Virus record (IMG/VR): IMGVR_UViG_3300032286_000547
Location: 46,148-110,147 of that record
Strand: one strand, 5' to 3'
DNA from: a virus
DNA: 64,000 nt
Made by a program: the position numbers and the translations under genes
Notes under the pieces: model-generated
Told to the model about the DNA's origin: nothing
The model's database searches: none
The model's input: the letters and a program-made list of their open reading frames with translations, nothing else
Shown here: positions 30,949 through 39,920 of the stretch, piece by piece
Numbering within the stretch: the stretch's first letter is position 1
Layout: each line of letters starts with the position of its first letter

Positions 30949-32490
30949 TTACTTAATTGTGCTAACACGTTTGCTTATTTTAGCTTTCATGTCACTAAGA
31001 GAATTAACAATATTAGTTATTTCTGTAGCAGAGATAGCTGGCATGTTGAATTGATACTTCTTAGATTCAGTAGCAAATCCTTCTTTAGCTCTCTCAGCAA
31101 GAGATTCTAATTCACGGATAGCATAGTCTTCATCTAATTGGATTGTATCAAACATTCCATCATGTAGAATTCTAGTAGCTTCTTCTCTTGGTACAGTCAT
31201 AATTGGAAGATACTCATAACATCTACCCTTGTGTTGACCAATACCAACCACTTTCATAGGATTGATAAGAACAATAACAGATTGATCACCACAACCTACA
31301 TAGTGAATCTGATCAGCTGTGAAGTGTAATCCTGCAGCAGCACAATCTTGTGTACTCCAGTTACATTCTTCCATAGGCATACTAGTCACTTGTCCAATAC
31401 GGATATCAAATGTTTTGGTCCAGTCATCTGTAAATCTGTTCTCTTCTCTATTAGGAAGATCTAGATATAGTTCAACTAATCCACCAATCTTCTGACCATG
31501 GTCTACAGGAACTGTTTGCTCATATTCATATTCTTCCACTTCTCCTGTTCCATTACAAGTATCACAGTCTTCCCAGTCATTATCATCTTCCCATGCATCA
31601 TTGTACCAACCACCTTCACCATCACAATCTGGACATGTTGCACTTTCTATAACTACAGTTTTAAACAACTTATCATCATGTACAAGTTTGTATTCACCAT
31701 TCTCTAAGAATATTGTATATTCATTTGGATTCTTCTTCCATACAGCTTTCACTTTATTGTATGCATTACTAATGAAATGTACAAGTTCTGGTGATCCATG
31801 TAATGTTACAACATTTCTCAATGCTACAACAAAACCTTGTCTTGTGATTCTGAAAGAATTCTCACTCAAGAATCTGTATAACTCATGTGCCACCTCAGCT
31901 CTTGGGTTTAGACAACACCACATAAAGAAGTTCTTCAATGCTACATATTCATCATCTTGATTCAATTGTACTTGAAACATTTCTTGAGATGGTTCATTAG
32001 CCACTCTATCCACTACACGAATAAATTCTTCTACTAATATCTGAGGAAGACTTCTAGATGTACCAGTTAGATAAACTGTACTTCCTTCTACAGTGAAATC
32101 ATTTAGACAACCAAGTATTTCTATACCCTGTTGTAGAGCTTTCATTCTAGCTGCTTCAGCTCTAACTTTCTCTACATCTTGTAACACTTCATGAGAAGCT
32201 ACAATAGCATGAATTTCATGCACACTTCTTGCATTTACAACAGCATGATAATCTTCTTCTGTTGCTGAAGGTTTATTCAAAATACTTCCATCATTCAACA
32301 CTACAGTGAGTGTATCATTAATCAGCTTAAGGCTGAAATATGGTTTCTCAAACACTTTTTTGTCAAGATCATAATCAGAACCTACTTGTTCTTGTTCCAT
32401 AATACTGTCTAACTTGTTAGCTATCACTTTAGCTATTGCGTTCTCTGCTGTTTGCTTGAACCAGTCAAGACTTAAAAATTTGTTACTCAT
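30949..32490 (-). CDS. rIIB-like protein with DnaJ-type zinc finger
   Basis: 513 residues. The N-terminal helical region and the large C-terminal domain (NREENRFTDDWTKTFDIRIG, CAAAGLHFTADQIHYVGCGD, KGRCYEYLPIM) follow the rIIB pattern of large phages. Inserted at about residues 285-315 is a DnaJ-like zinc finger, CPDCDGEGGWY ... CDTCNGTGEV. It lies directly downstream of the rIIA-like gene. In T4 the rII pair protects against RexAB exclusion; the biochemical role is unknown. Confidence 0.85.
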   Translation of the reverse strand: MSNKFLSLDWFKQTAENAIAKVIANKLDSIMEQEQVGSDYDLDKKVFEKPYFSLKLINDTLTVVLNDGSILNKPSATEEDYHAVVNARSVHEIHAIVASHEVLQDVEKVRAEAARMKALQQGIEILGCLNDFTVEGSTVYLTGTSRSLPQILVEEFIRVVDRVANEPSQEMFQVQLNQDDEYVALKNFFMWCCLNPRAEVAHELYRFLSENSFRITRQGFVVALRNVVTLHGSPELVHFISNAYNKVKAVWKKNPNEYTIFLENGEYKLVHDDKLFKTVVIESATCPDCDGEGGWYNDAWEDDNDWEDCDTCNGTGEVEEYEYEQTVPVDHGQKIGGLVELYLDLPNREENRFTDDWTKTFDIRIGQVTSMPMEECNWSTQDCAAAGLHFTADQIHYVGCGDQSVIVLINPMKVVGIGQHKGRCYEYLPIMTVPREEATRILHDGMFDTIQLDEDYAIRELESLAERAKEGFATESKKYQFNMPAISATEITNIVNSLSDMKAKISKRVSTIK

Positions 32491-32520
32491 GATTTTTATT
32501 TATTAATTAATTGTTACACT

Positions 32521-32554
32521 TTTTAAACTTGAGGTCACAATTTGCGACCTCAAG
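32521..32554 (-). terminator. Stem-loop between the rII genes
   Basis: CTTGAGGTC and GACCTCAAG form a perfect 9-bp stem. On the minus strand it is followed by TTTAAAAAG, a short T tract. It probably reduces rather than stops read-through from rIIA into rIIB. Confidence 0.6.
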
Positions 32555-32560
32555 ATTTTA

Positions 32561-32668
32561 TTATTCTTCATCATCCCAAAACTCACAATGTTCCATACAT
32601 GATGGACATAAATCTATGTCATCTGCATATTCTGAATATGCACCACAACAGTCACTTACTAAAGCCAT
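32561..32668 (-). CDS. Small zinc-ribbon protein, 35 residues
   Basis: MALVSDCCGAYSEYADDIDL is followed by CPSCMEHCEF and an acidic end. Cys pairs at 7-8 and 22-25 are likely to form one zinc site. The frame fits between rIIA and the terminator, starting 3 nt before the rIIA stop is cleared. Such tiny Cys-rich proteins are frequent in phages; function unknown. Confidence 0.72.
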   Translation of the reverse strand: MALVSDCCGAYSEYADDIDLCPSCMEHCEFWDDEE

Positions 32669-32670
32669 AA

Positions 32671-34998
32671 TTAGTCTATTAATTGTTCAACGGTTTCTTC
32701 TGTCAACACTTCTTCATTAATTCTAATGTTGTAGTGTTTTAGGTTCACTCTGTGCTTGTAATACTTAAATAAGTCAGTCATCACATTAATGATTGGATCT
32801 TGTTCATTATAAAATCCAATTTTTTGACACAAAGGATTTAAGAACACTAATTTAGTCAATAATTCTCTCATTTCCAAGGCTTCAGGATACATATTCATAT
32901 CGAATAAGTTATTTTCTTCAGCTATGGATAACATAGATTCTAAGAATTCTTTTGCTGGACCACTTCCTCCAGAATATCCAGGGATAACATAATTATCACT
33001 AACATATTTAGCTAAAGCATTTAACTTCTGACTAAGTTCTGTAGATACATATCCTACTTGAGTACTTCTTTCAAATATAGGTTTGTATTCGTCCATCAAT
33101 TTTCTAATGTAGCATGCTGTGGCCATTCTTTTGAATGGTGCTGTATTTCCTTCCATAAATGTTTCTAATGATATTAAATTATGAATCTCTGAATCTTTCA
33201 ATATAGTTAACTCTCTTTGAGAGAATGTAACCACTTCCATTTTTTGTTTGCTTATAAGACCATACAATGCATCTATCTTTAGATAGTCATCATGGTGAGC
33301 ATACACTCTCAACATGTTGTGAGTATGCATCTCTTCTAACTTATAAGTAATAGGAACGAATTTACAGTTTCTACCATCACTCCATTTCATAAGTTCTTCA
33401 GCACGTTTACCAATCACTTCTCCTTTAAGTTTAGGACCTCTTGCTACTGATTGACCAGTACCACTTACAATTGCTCTCACTTTCTTTCTAGAATCAATAA
33501 ATGCTTGTGGCACTTGTAGTTCATCTAGATTTATAAAAGATTCAGACAACATGGCTACAATAGATTGATATTCTTTAATAACATCTCTCCATTGATCTTT
33601 AGGATAGTTCTTCAAGTCTAATAGGTGATAATATGTTCTAACGTCAAACTTAGCAGGAATTCCTAATGTCATAGGCTTGCTTGGTTTTACAACAAACACT
33701 TTATCACTGTTACTATAGATACTTCTCAAATAATCTTTCTTGATTCCTGGCACCTTATCTTCATAGATGTACACTTTCACATCATTAGAAGCTAAAGATT
33801 GAGGTTTCCAATACCAATTGTATCCTTTTGTAGCGTCCATCATTCTCTTGTTGTTCAAATAGAACTTAGGAGAGAAGTCTTCTAATAGATAATTCTTTTT
33901 GTTAGAAGAATAGAGTGCTGCAAAATCAATAAGAGAAAGTCCTTCCAGCTGTGGAGTTTTGATTTGAACAGTTGCATATTGTTCAAGATCATCAATTTTA
34001 ACAGATGAACCATTGAACTCGATATAATTTCCTGATTTCTCTAGGTGATTAATCATAGATCTAATATCACATCCACTCTCTACATTTTCGTTGTATTTAT
34101 TTATAAAATAATTAGCAACGTCTGCAAGTTTAGATTTAATAATCTCTTTTGCCTCTTGAGTATATCTGATAGACTCTCTGTTTGGTGTTGGATAGATTCC
34201 ATCTGTTAGAGAAAATCTAAGACCAATAGGGAAAATTATTCTATCTACACCTATCTTATCAAAGTCTAATGGATAGTACACATTGTCTAAACATATGTGT
34301 AACTCTCTTGATTCACATAATTCAGAAAACTGAAAATCAGGATGTCTAGAGATGATGAACTCATTATGGATACTGCTATCAGATGGTACATCAAAATACA
34401 CATCTTCGAAATAACAAAGCTGTTCTTTGATCTTTTGTCTGAACTGATACTGATGTTGATACTTAACTGGTACAATCACCTTAACACCGTTTCTCTCTGT
34501 TGTAGGAGTTTCATGAAGAAGATCGATAGTATTTACATCTTCTCCTTCATACATCATATACTTACGTTCCATACCATCTTTTCTACATACAAAGTAGAAA
34601 CTAGATGAATAAGCAAGAGGTGCTTTGAAACCAAGACCCATCATACCAAGCTCAGTGTTACTTTCACGCTTAGTAGACTTACCATACTTACTAATAATGT
34701 TCTTTACATCATCAGCATCAAGACCAATACCAAAATCTTCTACACAAAATTCATAATTGTAGCTAGAACTTTCCTTAAAGGAAACAATAATTGGATCTTT
34801 CACTCCAGCTCTTCTATGACTATCTAGAGCATTACTTGCACACTCTCTGATAGTAGAGCCTATATCATCTGAATACAGATTCTTACTTAACATCTGCATC
34901 AATATCTGAGCAGAATCTAAGTCTAGTGACATTCCAATTGATTCTTGTGCTTGTCCATCAACTAGGACATTTGCTTCTTTCTGTTTTTCTAAAATCAT
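32671..34998 (-). CDS. rIIA-like GHKL ATPase
   Basis: 775 residues. The N-terminal GHKL (Hsp90-type) ATP site is complete: TIRECASNALDSHRR (Glu52 and Asn56), CVEDFGIGLD (88-92) and GMMGLGFKAPL (118-123). The remaining 500 residues are typical of the rIIA family. It is paired with the rIIB-like gene downstream. Expected at the cell membrane and linked to superinfection or exclusion in T4; here the role is inferred by homology. Confidence 0.88.
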   Translation of the reverse strand: MILEKQKEANVLVDGQAQESIGMSLDLDSAQILMQMLSKNLYSDDIGSTIRECASNALDSHRRAGVKDPIIVSFKESSSYNYEFCVEDFGIGLDADDVKNIISKYGKSTKRESNTELGMMGLGFKAPLAYSSSFYFVCRKDGMERKYMMYEGEDVNTIDLLHETPTTERNGVKVIVPVKYQHQYQFRQKIKEQLCYFEDVYFDVPSDSSIHNEFIISRHPDFQFSELCESRELHICLDNVYYPLDFDKIGVDRIIFPIGLRFSLTDGIYPTPNRESIRYTQEAKEIIKSKLADVANYFINKYNENVESGCDIRSMINHLEKSGNYIEFNGSSVKIDDLEQYATVQIKTPQLEGLSLIDFAALYSSNKKNYLLEDFSPKFYLNNKRMMDATKGYNWYWKPQSLASNDVKVYIYEDKVPGIKKDYLRSIYSNSDKVFVVKPSKPMTLGIPAKFDVRTYYHLLDLKNYPKDQWRDVIKEYQSIVAMLSESFINLDELQVPQAFIDSRKKVRAIVSGTGQSVARGPKLKGEVIGKRAEELMKWSDGRNCKFVPITYKLEEMHTHNMLRVYAHHDDYLKIDALYGLISKQKMEVVTFSQRELTILKDSEIHNLISLETFMEGNTAPFKRMATACYIRKLMDEYKPIFERSTQVGYVSTELSQKLNALAKYVSDNYVIPGYSGGSGPAKEFLESMLSIAEENNLFDMNMYPEALEMRELLTKLVFLNPLCQKIGFYNEQDPIINVMTDLFKYYKHRVNLKHYNIRINEEVLTEETVEQLID

Positions 34999-35009
34999 CT
35001 TGCTTTAAT

Positions 35010-35336
35010 TTAAATTGTTTCTCTTTTTACTAACCAAATTTGTCTCTCGTTAAGATCTTGTGAGATTCTCATATTATGATCCTCACCTGACACTCCCCAA
35101 ACTTTTGTTGTTCTGGTATATGAATTTCCATTCCAAGTATAAGTGTTTGTTATCACATTTTGTTTAGCACTACATCTTACATTTGCATACATTGGTTGTT
35201 TTGTATGCCAATGCACTTTAGTTTTACTTAACGCTGGTGGTGTTAACACCTTTAAATATTTAAAGAATGACTGACAAGATATCATTATCTCATCACCTAC
35301 TTGTAAATCTTGAATTTCAATTAATTGATTTTCCAT
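35010..35336 (-). CDS. Hypothetical protein (VGDEIMI start)
   Basis: 108 residues, beta-rich. IEIQDLQVGDEIMISCQSFF at the N-terminus is followed by basic strands (TYTWNGNSYTRTTKVW). The opening is reminiscent of small beta-barrel domains but no family can be named. Lies between rIIA and UDG genes. Confidence 0.72.
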   Translation of the reverse strand: MENQLIEIQDLQVGDEIMISCQSFFKYLKVLTPPALSKTKVHWHTKQPMYANVRCSAKQNVITNTYTWNGNSYTRTTKVWGVSGEDHNMRISQDLNERQIWLVKRETI

Positions 35337-35347
35337 GTTTTCTAATT

Positions 35348-36067
35348 TTAAAAGGGCAGGTCAACATCTAACCATTGAACACTAAACCCATTGTTTTCTT
35401 CTAATAATCTATTCACCTTTGCAAACACACCTTCTGTATCCCAATCTATTGATTTATAGGAAGCACTTGCTGGATGAGACACTTCAAATACATGGGTAAA
35501 TATACCTGTGTATTTTTTGTATTTTGCAGCATCTTTCCCTAAGAATATAATAGGAACACCTAAGTGGTTTATAATTTCCTCAAAAAGATATTTTACAAGT
35601 GGTTCCCATATTTCCATATGACTACCAGCTTTGTTCATCTCTGTTGTTAATGCTGCATTGAACATTAGAACACCCTGTTTAGCTAAGAAGCTAACATCTG
35701 GATTCTCTATAATATTCAAGTTTAGCCCATCGTAAAATTCTCTCTCCATAGCTCCATAGAATTGAGCTAATGAAGGTTGAACTTGTTCTGTAATAGAACA
35801 ACCCATAAGTAATCCATCTGCTACTGGAGCATCATTCTTGAATGTGTGATATGGACACATACCAACCATTACCACTTTAAGATCATCAAGTGATGTTTCT
35901 TTAAAGCATCTCCATACATGCATAGATAGAGGAGCAACTTTCTTACCTCTCTTACTCTCTGCTTTTAGAAATGCATAAATCTTATCACATTCTTCACTCT
36001 CAATAAATGGCTTCATTTTACCATGCCAGCTTTCATGAAACTGATGTTTAAAATTTTCCCAATTCAT
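35348..36067 (-). CDS. Family 1 uracil-DNA glycosylase-like protein, catalytic Asp replaced by Cys
   Basis: 239 residues. The UDG fold motifs are in order: VVMVGMCPYHT (69-74; normally GQDPYH), VLMFNAALT (Asn137, uracil-binding strand) and VSHPASASY (His198; normally HPSPLS). Cys71 stands where the water-activating Asp lies, so normal glycosylase activity is doubtful. The rest of the pocket is kept. crAss-like phages often carry a UDG in the replication block. Overlaps the primase by 4 nt. The protein may be a low-activity enzyme, bind uracil-DNA, or act as a replication factor. Confidence 0.82.
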   Translation of the reverse strand: MNWENFKHQFHESWHGKMKPFIESEECDKIYAFLKAESKRGKKVAPLSMHVWRCFKETSLDDLKVVMVGMCPYHTFKNDAPVADGLLMGCSITEQVQPSLAQFYGAMEREFYDGLNLNIIENPDVSFLAKQGVLMFNAALTTEMNKAGSHMEIWEPLVKYLFEEIINHLGVPIIFLGKDAAKYKKYTGIFTHVFEVSHPASASYKSIDWDTEGVFAKVNRLLEENNGFSVQWLDVDLPF

Positions 36068-37065
36068 ATTATTTCTTTTTGTGTTAAATATTTCTCTATA
36101 GTCTTTAGTCCATGTATGCGTGCTAGATCAGCCCAATCTTTAATTCCTTCATCTAGATAGATTCTAGGTACATTGCAATACTCAAATCCAAACTTATCAG
36201 TTATCATTTGAGAATTCTTTACACCAGTCTCGTCAGAATCAAAACTTAAGATTTGTCTATCAGAATTTTCCTTGATGTATTCAACGTTCTCTTCAGAGAA
36301 ACATCCCATACCTTCATTCTGTACAGCACAACAACATGGATAGATCTTTTTCATTACCATGTAATCCTTCTTACTCTTATTGATAAATGCAACATCACAA
36401 TCTTTTATATCTTGCAATCCATCCATCATTGTAATAGGCACATTATTAGGCATCCACTTATTCTTCTTATCAGCAAATGGTCTGTAGATTTTCCAATGTC
36501 CTTCATATAGATAACCAAATCTAAGCTCAGAGTCCTTTATAGGGAACTTCTGTTTGTTTAGATATACAGTGTCTATTGAATATACATTGTTAGCTCTAAG
36601 ATCATCTATGTCTTGATAATATGCATTCCAATATGCTAGTTCTTCGTGTGTGAACTTTCTTGTCTTCACTTGAATAAAATACTCACGTTTGGATGTAGCT
36701 GTTGGTTGTGCATAATCAGAAATAATCCTCTCATATTGTTTTGTAGAGGACCCACTGATAATCCCTAGGTCAAAATCTCTATCAATCATTAGTAAGGCAT
36801 CATTAAGATTTACATTGAATAACATCATTACAAAATTGAAACATCCACCTTTCTTGCTGGAATCTCCAAAATCTACATATCTCAATGCTCCTCCTCTATA
36901 TCCTATAATGAATGATGGATTCTTTTCATTTCTAAAGGGAGAATAAGTAACTACATTAATTTTCCAGTTCTGATGTGGCATATAGAATTTATAAATATCA
37001 TATTCAGATATCTTGTCTAGTATGCTATCAGGTGTCAATTTTACTCTCTTTTTCCCTTGTATCAT
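36064..37065 (-). CDS. DnaG-type primase
   Basis: 333 residues from the ATG at 37065. An in-frame ATG at 37092 lies inside a terminator hairpin and is unlikely. The N-terminal region VVTYSPFRNEKNPSFIIGYR is a zinc-domain remnant in which the Cys/His of CPFHxExxPSF are replaced, so zinc binding is probably lost. The TOPRIM core has QILSFDSDETGVKNSQ. Expected to make RNA primers with the DnaB-like helicase at 39917. ATGA overlap with the UDG gene. Confidence 0.85.
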   Translation of the reverse strand: MIQGKKRVKLTPDSILDKISEYDIYKFYMPHQNWKINVVTYSPFRNEKNPSFIIGYRGGALRYVDFGDSSKKGGCFNFVMMLFNVNLNDALLMIDRDFDLGIISGSSTKQYERIISDYAQPTATSKREYFIQVKTRKFTHEELAYWNAYYQDIDDLRANNVYSIDTVYLNKQKFPIKDSELRFGYLYEGHWKIYRPFADKKNKWMPNNVPITMMDGLQDIKDCDVAFINKSKKDYMVMKKIYPCCCAVQNEGMGCFSEENVEYIKENSDRQILSFDSDETGVKNSQMITDKFGFEYCNVPRIYLDEGIKDWADLARIHGLKTIEKYLTQKEII

Positions 37066-37072
37066 AGTTTTA

Positions 37073-37106
37073 AAATAAAAAAGCCTCACCATTTCTGATG
37101 AGGCCT
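37073..37106 (-). terminator. Terminator between SSB-like and primase genes
   Basis: GCCTCA and TGAGGC pair around a 10-nt loop. On the minus strand a TTTTTTATTTTA tract follows. It would end most transcripts from the SSB-like gene before the primase. Confidence 0.82.
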
Positions 37107-37126
37107 CTTATCAACAATTAATTTAA

Positions 37127-37999
37127 TTAATAATCATCTCCTTCATCAGATATAAATGCATCAGAGGCAACTAAGTTATCATCTGCATTATAGTCTTGAA
37201 GGTCTTTAAATGTGTAATAGTCTTTACAACCATACTCACCTATAACGTTTACAACAAATTTTTCATAAGCTTTCAAATCACGAGGTTTCTTATTCTTAAG
37301 ACTCTCTTGCACCTTCTTACTTCCGTAATCTACAAGTCTGAATTGCTTCAATGCATATCCACTTAAGAATGCTTTATTATAGATACCTTGGTATTCTTTA
37401 GACTCTCCATCTTTCTCTTTAACTATTACAGTTGCAAGAGCTACAACAGATTTAGCCCACTCACCATCAATTTGGTCTTTCAAATCTTTTACATTACCAC
37501 GCATCAACTTCTTCCATTCTAATTGTAGAACAGTTTCTGAATCACGATAGTCAAGATCAGCTAACCATGTACGCATGAAATTGTAAAGATCTTCTTCACC
37601 TGTATATGCCACTCTGAAATCTCTTCCTTTGGTAAACCATTCAGCAAGATCATTTTCATCTGCAGCCCAAGAACACATACCAATAGAATTGATATATTGT
37701 TTCTTAGTACCATCTTTATTTTCTCTCTCCTTGTCTTCTAAAAAGAATGACACCTTGAATTTGTCTTGATTCTTAACTTCTTCTAACCAGAAGTCAACAC
37801 GTAGATAGATGTTACCATCTTTTGTCTCACCTAAATACTCAGCAGCTTTGCTGTCTTCTTTAAGTTCCATACCCAGAATGTCTTTAAACTCTTCTGCTGT
37901 TGGATTAATTGCAACCACGTTTGCTTCAAACAAACCTACTTTCTTTCCATACTCTACACTACCTGTGCTTTCTCTCTTTTTTCCTCCGATACTACTCAT
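37127..37999 (-). CDS. Single-stranded DNA-binding protein-like
   Basis: 290 residues. A central OB-like region (NIYLRVDFWLEEVKNQDKFK, VSFFLEDKEREN) and an acidic C-terminal tail ending FISDEGDDY fit phage SSB proteins. Acidic tails in SSBs recruit partners. It is next to the Sak4-like ATPase, a usual pairing since Sak4 annealing depends on SSB. The assignment rests on composition, tail and context more than on clear motifs. Confidence 0.75.
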   Translation of the reverse strand: MSSIGGKKRESTGSVEYGKKVGLFEANVVAINPTAEEFKDILGMELKEDSKAAEYLGETKDGNIYLRVDFWLEEVKNQDKFKVSFFLEDKERENKDGTKKQYINSIGMCSWAADENDLAEWFTKGRDFRVAYTGEEDLYNFMRTWLADLDYRDSETVLQLEWKKLMRGNVKDLKDQIDGEWAKSVVALATVIVKEKDGESKEYQGIYNKAFLSGYALKQFRLVDYGSKKVQESLKNKKPRDLKAYEKFVVNVIGEYGCKDYYTFKDLQDYNADDNLVASDAFISDEGDDY

Positions 38000-38011
38000 C
38001 TTAATTTAATT

Positions 38012-38683
38012 TTAGTTATAATATTCATTTAATGTGTCAACTACTAATTGTAAGTTGTTTGGTATTTTTGTTTCTGTAAACATACCATCAGGACTTTTAG
38101 CTGGAATCTTTTTGTAACGATTTGTTACAAATTCATAATTCACACTTCCATCTTTGTTTTCTTCTACATTAGTATATAATACCACTGTAAATAATCCTTC
38201 GAGATTGATTTGGTTATCAATAAGTTTACCTGATGTTTTCATTTTGTATCCTATGATATCTCCACCATCTTCAACAGTGTCTGGGTGAGAAAAATAAAAT
38301 ACAGTTAAATCATCTCTTAAATGTCTAGCAGTTTTAATCATTGCAACAGTGTCTCTAGCCATAACACTGAACTTTTCATAACCTTTTTCCATTGCTTTAT
38401 CAAGCATTGTGAATCCCATTACATAATTACTATCCTCAAGGATTATTTGTTTAATGTGAGGAGCTTTCTCTGAGATAGTCTTTAACAAACGAGTGATCTC
38501 GTTAGCATCATCTATCTCTTTGTAATTCTTGTTTTCTACATTGTAAAGTTTCTCACTTCCCTTGAAAGGAAGCTCTTTCTTTGCAACATTAATGATGTAC
38601 GTTTCTTCTGGATTTAGATGTTTAATACTGGTTGATTTACCTGTACCTGTAGCACCAACAATCCCTACTAATTTACTTGCCAT
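38012..38683 (-). CDS. Sak4-like RecA-fold ATPase
   Basis: 223 residues. Walker A is GIVGATGTGKST (10-17) and the Walker B-like strand is IKQIILEDSNYV. DLTVFYFSHPDTVEDGGDII resembles the catalytic region of AAA_24/Sak4 phage recombinases. These short RecA-like proteins promote single-strand annealing with SSB. The genome also has a full RecA, so two systems coexist. Confidence 0.82.
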   Translation of the reverse strand: MASKLVGIVGATGTGKSTSIKHLNPEETYIINVAKKELPFKGSEKLYNVENKNYKEIDDANEITRLLKTISEKAPHIKQIILEDSNYVMGFTMLDKAMEKGYEKFSVMARDTVAMIKTARHLRDDLTVFYFSHPDTVEDGGDIIGYKMKTSGKLIDNQINLEGLFTVVLYTNVEENKDGSVNYEFVTNRYKKIPAKSPDGMFTETKIPNNLQLVVDTLNEYYN

Positions 38684-38724
38684 TGTTTTACTTGCTTTAA
38701 TTATTAATATTTAGTTTTAAGTTA

Positions 38725-38755
38725 TAAAGATACGAATAATTTTTTTAATTATCAA
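38725..38755 (-). promoter_or_regulatory. Promoter TTG-N20-TATCTTTA before the Sak4-like gene
   Basis: On the minus strand TTG (38753-38755) is 20 nt from TATCTTTA (38725-38732), near the consensus. The transcript would carry Sak4-like and SSB-like genes up to the terminator at 37073. Confidence 0.65.
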
Positions 38756-39828
38756 ACATATTTTATCTTATTTGTGTCAAAAAATTCTAGTGCTTTTGAT
38801 AACCACTTTAGCTCTGTAGGTTCAGTGGTGCTTACAATATAGATGTGTGCTTTCTTATCAGGAGTGTTATACTCCATGGCCATACATCTATTTATCTTCT
38901 GTGCTAGATTCTCTGCATTACTATCAAAATAGTTTATGATCACTTTATCAAGAGGCTTATACGTTACACCTGTATTACCAATCTTCACAACAGCCAGGTG
39001 ATTACCTTTACCTTCAGCAAAGTCTTCAAAGAGTTGTTTCTCACTTGATTTGCTATGATAGGAAGGAATTCCTAAGTTGTCAGCTATCTTGGTAACACCA
39101 CAGAACACTAACACTCTCTCATCAGCATGTTTCTCTAGCAACGCTTTGGTTGCTTTAACCTTGGCCAATGATGATTGTATCAGTCTCATTCTAGCAAGAC
39201 GCATAAACATTGTATCAGATCCACTGTTCTGCAGTTTATTAATCACCCAGGTTAAAGCATCAAACTGTTTCTTTTCAGTCTTTTGCTTTCCCTTGTAATC
39301 CTGCAGCGTAACATTGTCTAATGGTACTCTGATAACATGTATCTCATAATCTACAATAACACCTTCCTCAATTGCTTTTTCAATTGGATAGGTTGCTATT
39401 ACATGAAGATCTAATTCTTCTTCAAGGGTTCTTTCTGTCCAACTGGATAATGTACCAGTGAGACCAAGGATCTGTCCATTAACATCAAACAGGTCCTTAC
39501 ACACTTCTATTTGAGCCTCGCTCAATAGATGTATCTCATCGATGATTACAACATCAAAGCTCTGATCAGCATACTTCTTTAATGATAGATGTGTAGTGTA
39601 TGTGACAATGCTGTCATCAAATCCTAGCTCTTCAAAATCAGCTTGCCAAGCATCTTTAATCTTGTTATCTGGATAAGCAATCAATATGCTTTCAGGTTTT
39701 AGTTTGTTTAGAGCATGTATACTAGTTCTAATCTTACCAAACCTAGGACATAGATTTAGAATTCCATACTTACCATGCTTTAACCATGTGTCAGCAAACT
39801 CTTTCTGTCTTTTATCTCTTATTGTCAT
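38752..39828 (-). CDS. SF2 DEAD/SNF2-type helicase
   Basis: 358 residues. Motif I is reduced (LCPRFGKIRTS), motif II is VVIIDEIHLLS and motif III LGLTGTLSSW. The C-terminal RecA domain has VLVFCGVTKIADNLG and NLAQKINRCMAM (motif VI region). crAss-like phages carry a similar short helicase beside DnaB. The altered Walker A may weaken ATP binding. Expected role in replication or recombination fork processing. Confidence 0.85.
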   Translation of the reverse strand: MTIRDKRQKEFADTWLKHGKYGILNLCPRFGKIRTSIHALNKLKPESILIAYPDNKIKDAWQADFEELGFDDSIVTYTTHLSLKKYADQSFDVVIIDEIHLLSEAQIEVCKDLFDVNGQILGLTGTLSSWTERTLEEELDLHVIATYPIEKAIEEGVIVDYEIHVIRVPLDNVTLQDYKGKQKTEKKQFDALTWVINKLQNSGSDTMFMRLARMRLIQSSLAKVKATKALLEKHADERVLVFCGVTKIADNLGIPSYHSKSSEKQLFEDFAEGKGNHLAVVKIGNTGVTYKPLDKVIINYFDSNAENLAQKINRCMAMEYNTPDKKAHIYIVSTTEPTELKWLSKALEFFDTNKIKYV

Positions 39829-39920
39829 TTTTGTCCTTTGCTAATTAAATAATCAAACAGCCAGATTGCTTTGGGTCTTATGAATTCATAAGCTACCCAT
39901 ATTAATATATACTTTATCAT
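39825..39920 (-). CDS. 31-residue membrane peptide gene
   Basis: MIKYILIWVAYEFIRPKAIW continues to a stop in 31 residues. The first 12 residues are hydrophobic. Its start overlaps the DnaB stop (ATGA) and its stop overlaps the helicase start (ATGA). Coupling on both sides supports expression. Function unknown. Confidence 0.55.
   Translation of the reverse strand: MIKYILIWVAYEFIRPKAIWLFDYLISKGQK

Noticed and set aside
37066-37092. Upstream start for the primase at 37092
   Set aside because: It lies in the stem of a terminator; the ATG at 37065 is after the T tract and is the first usable start.
38112-38130. A single ATTTGTTACAAAT copy in the Sak4-like gene as a third operator
   Set aside because: It is one half-site within coding sequence, without the second arm or a promoter box.
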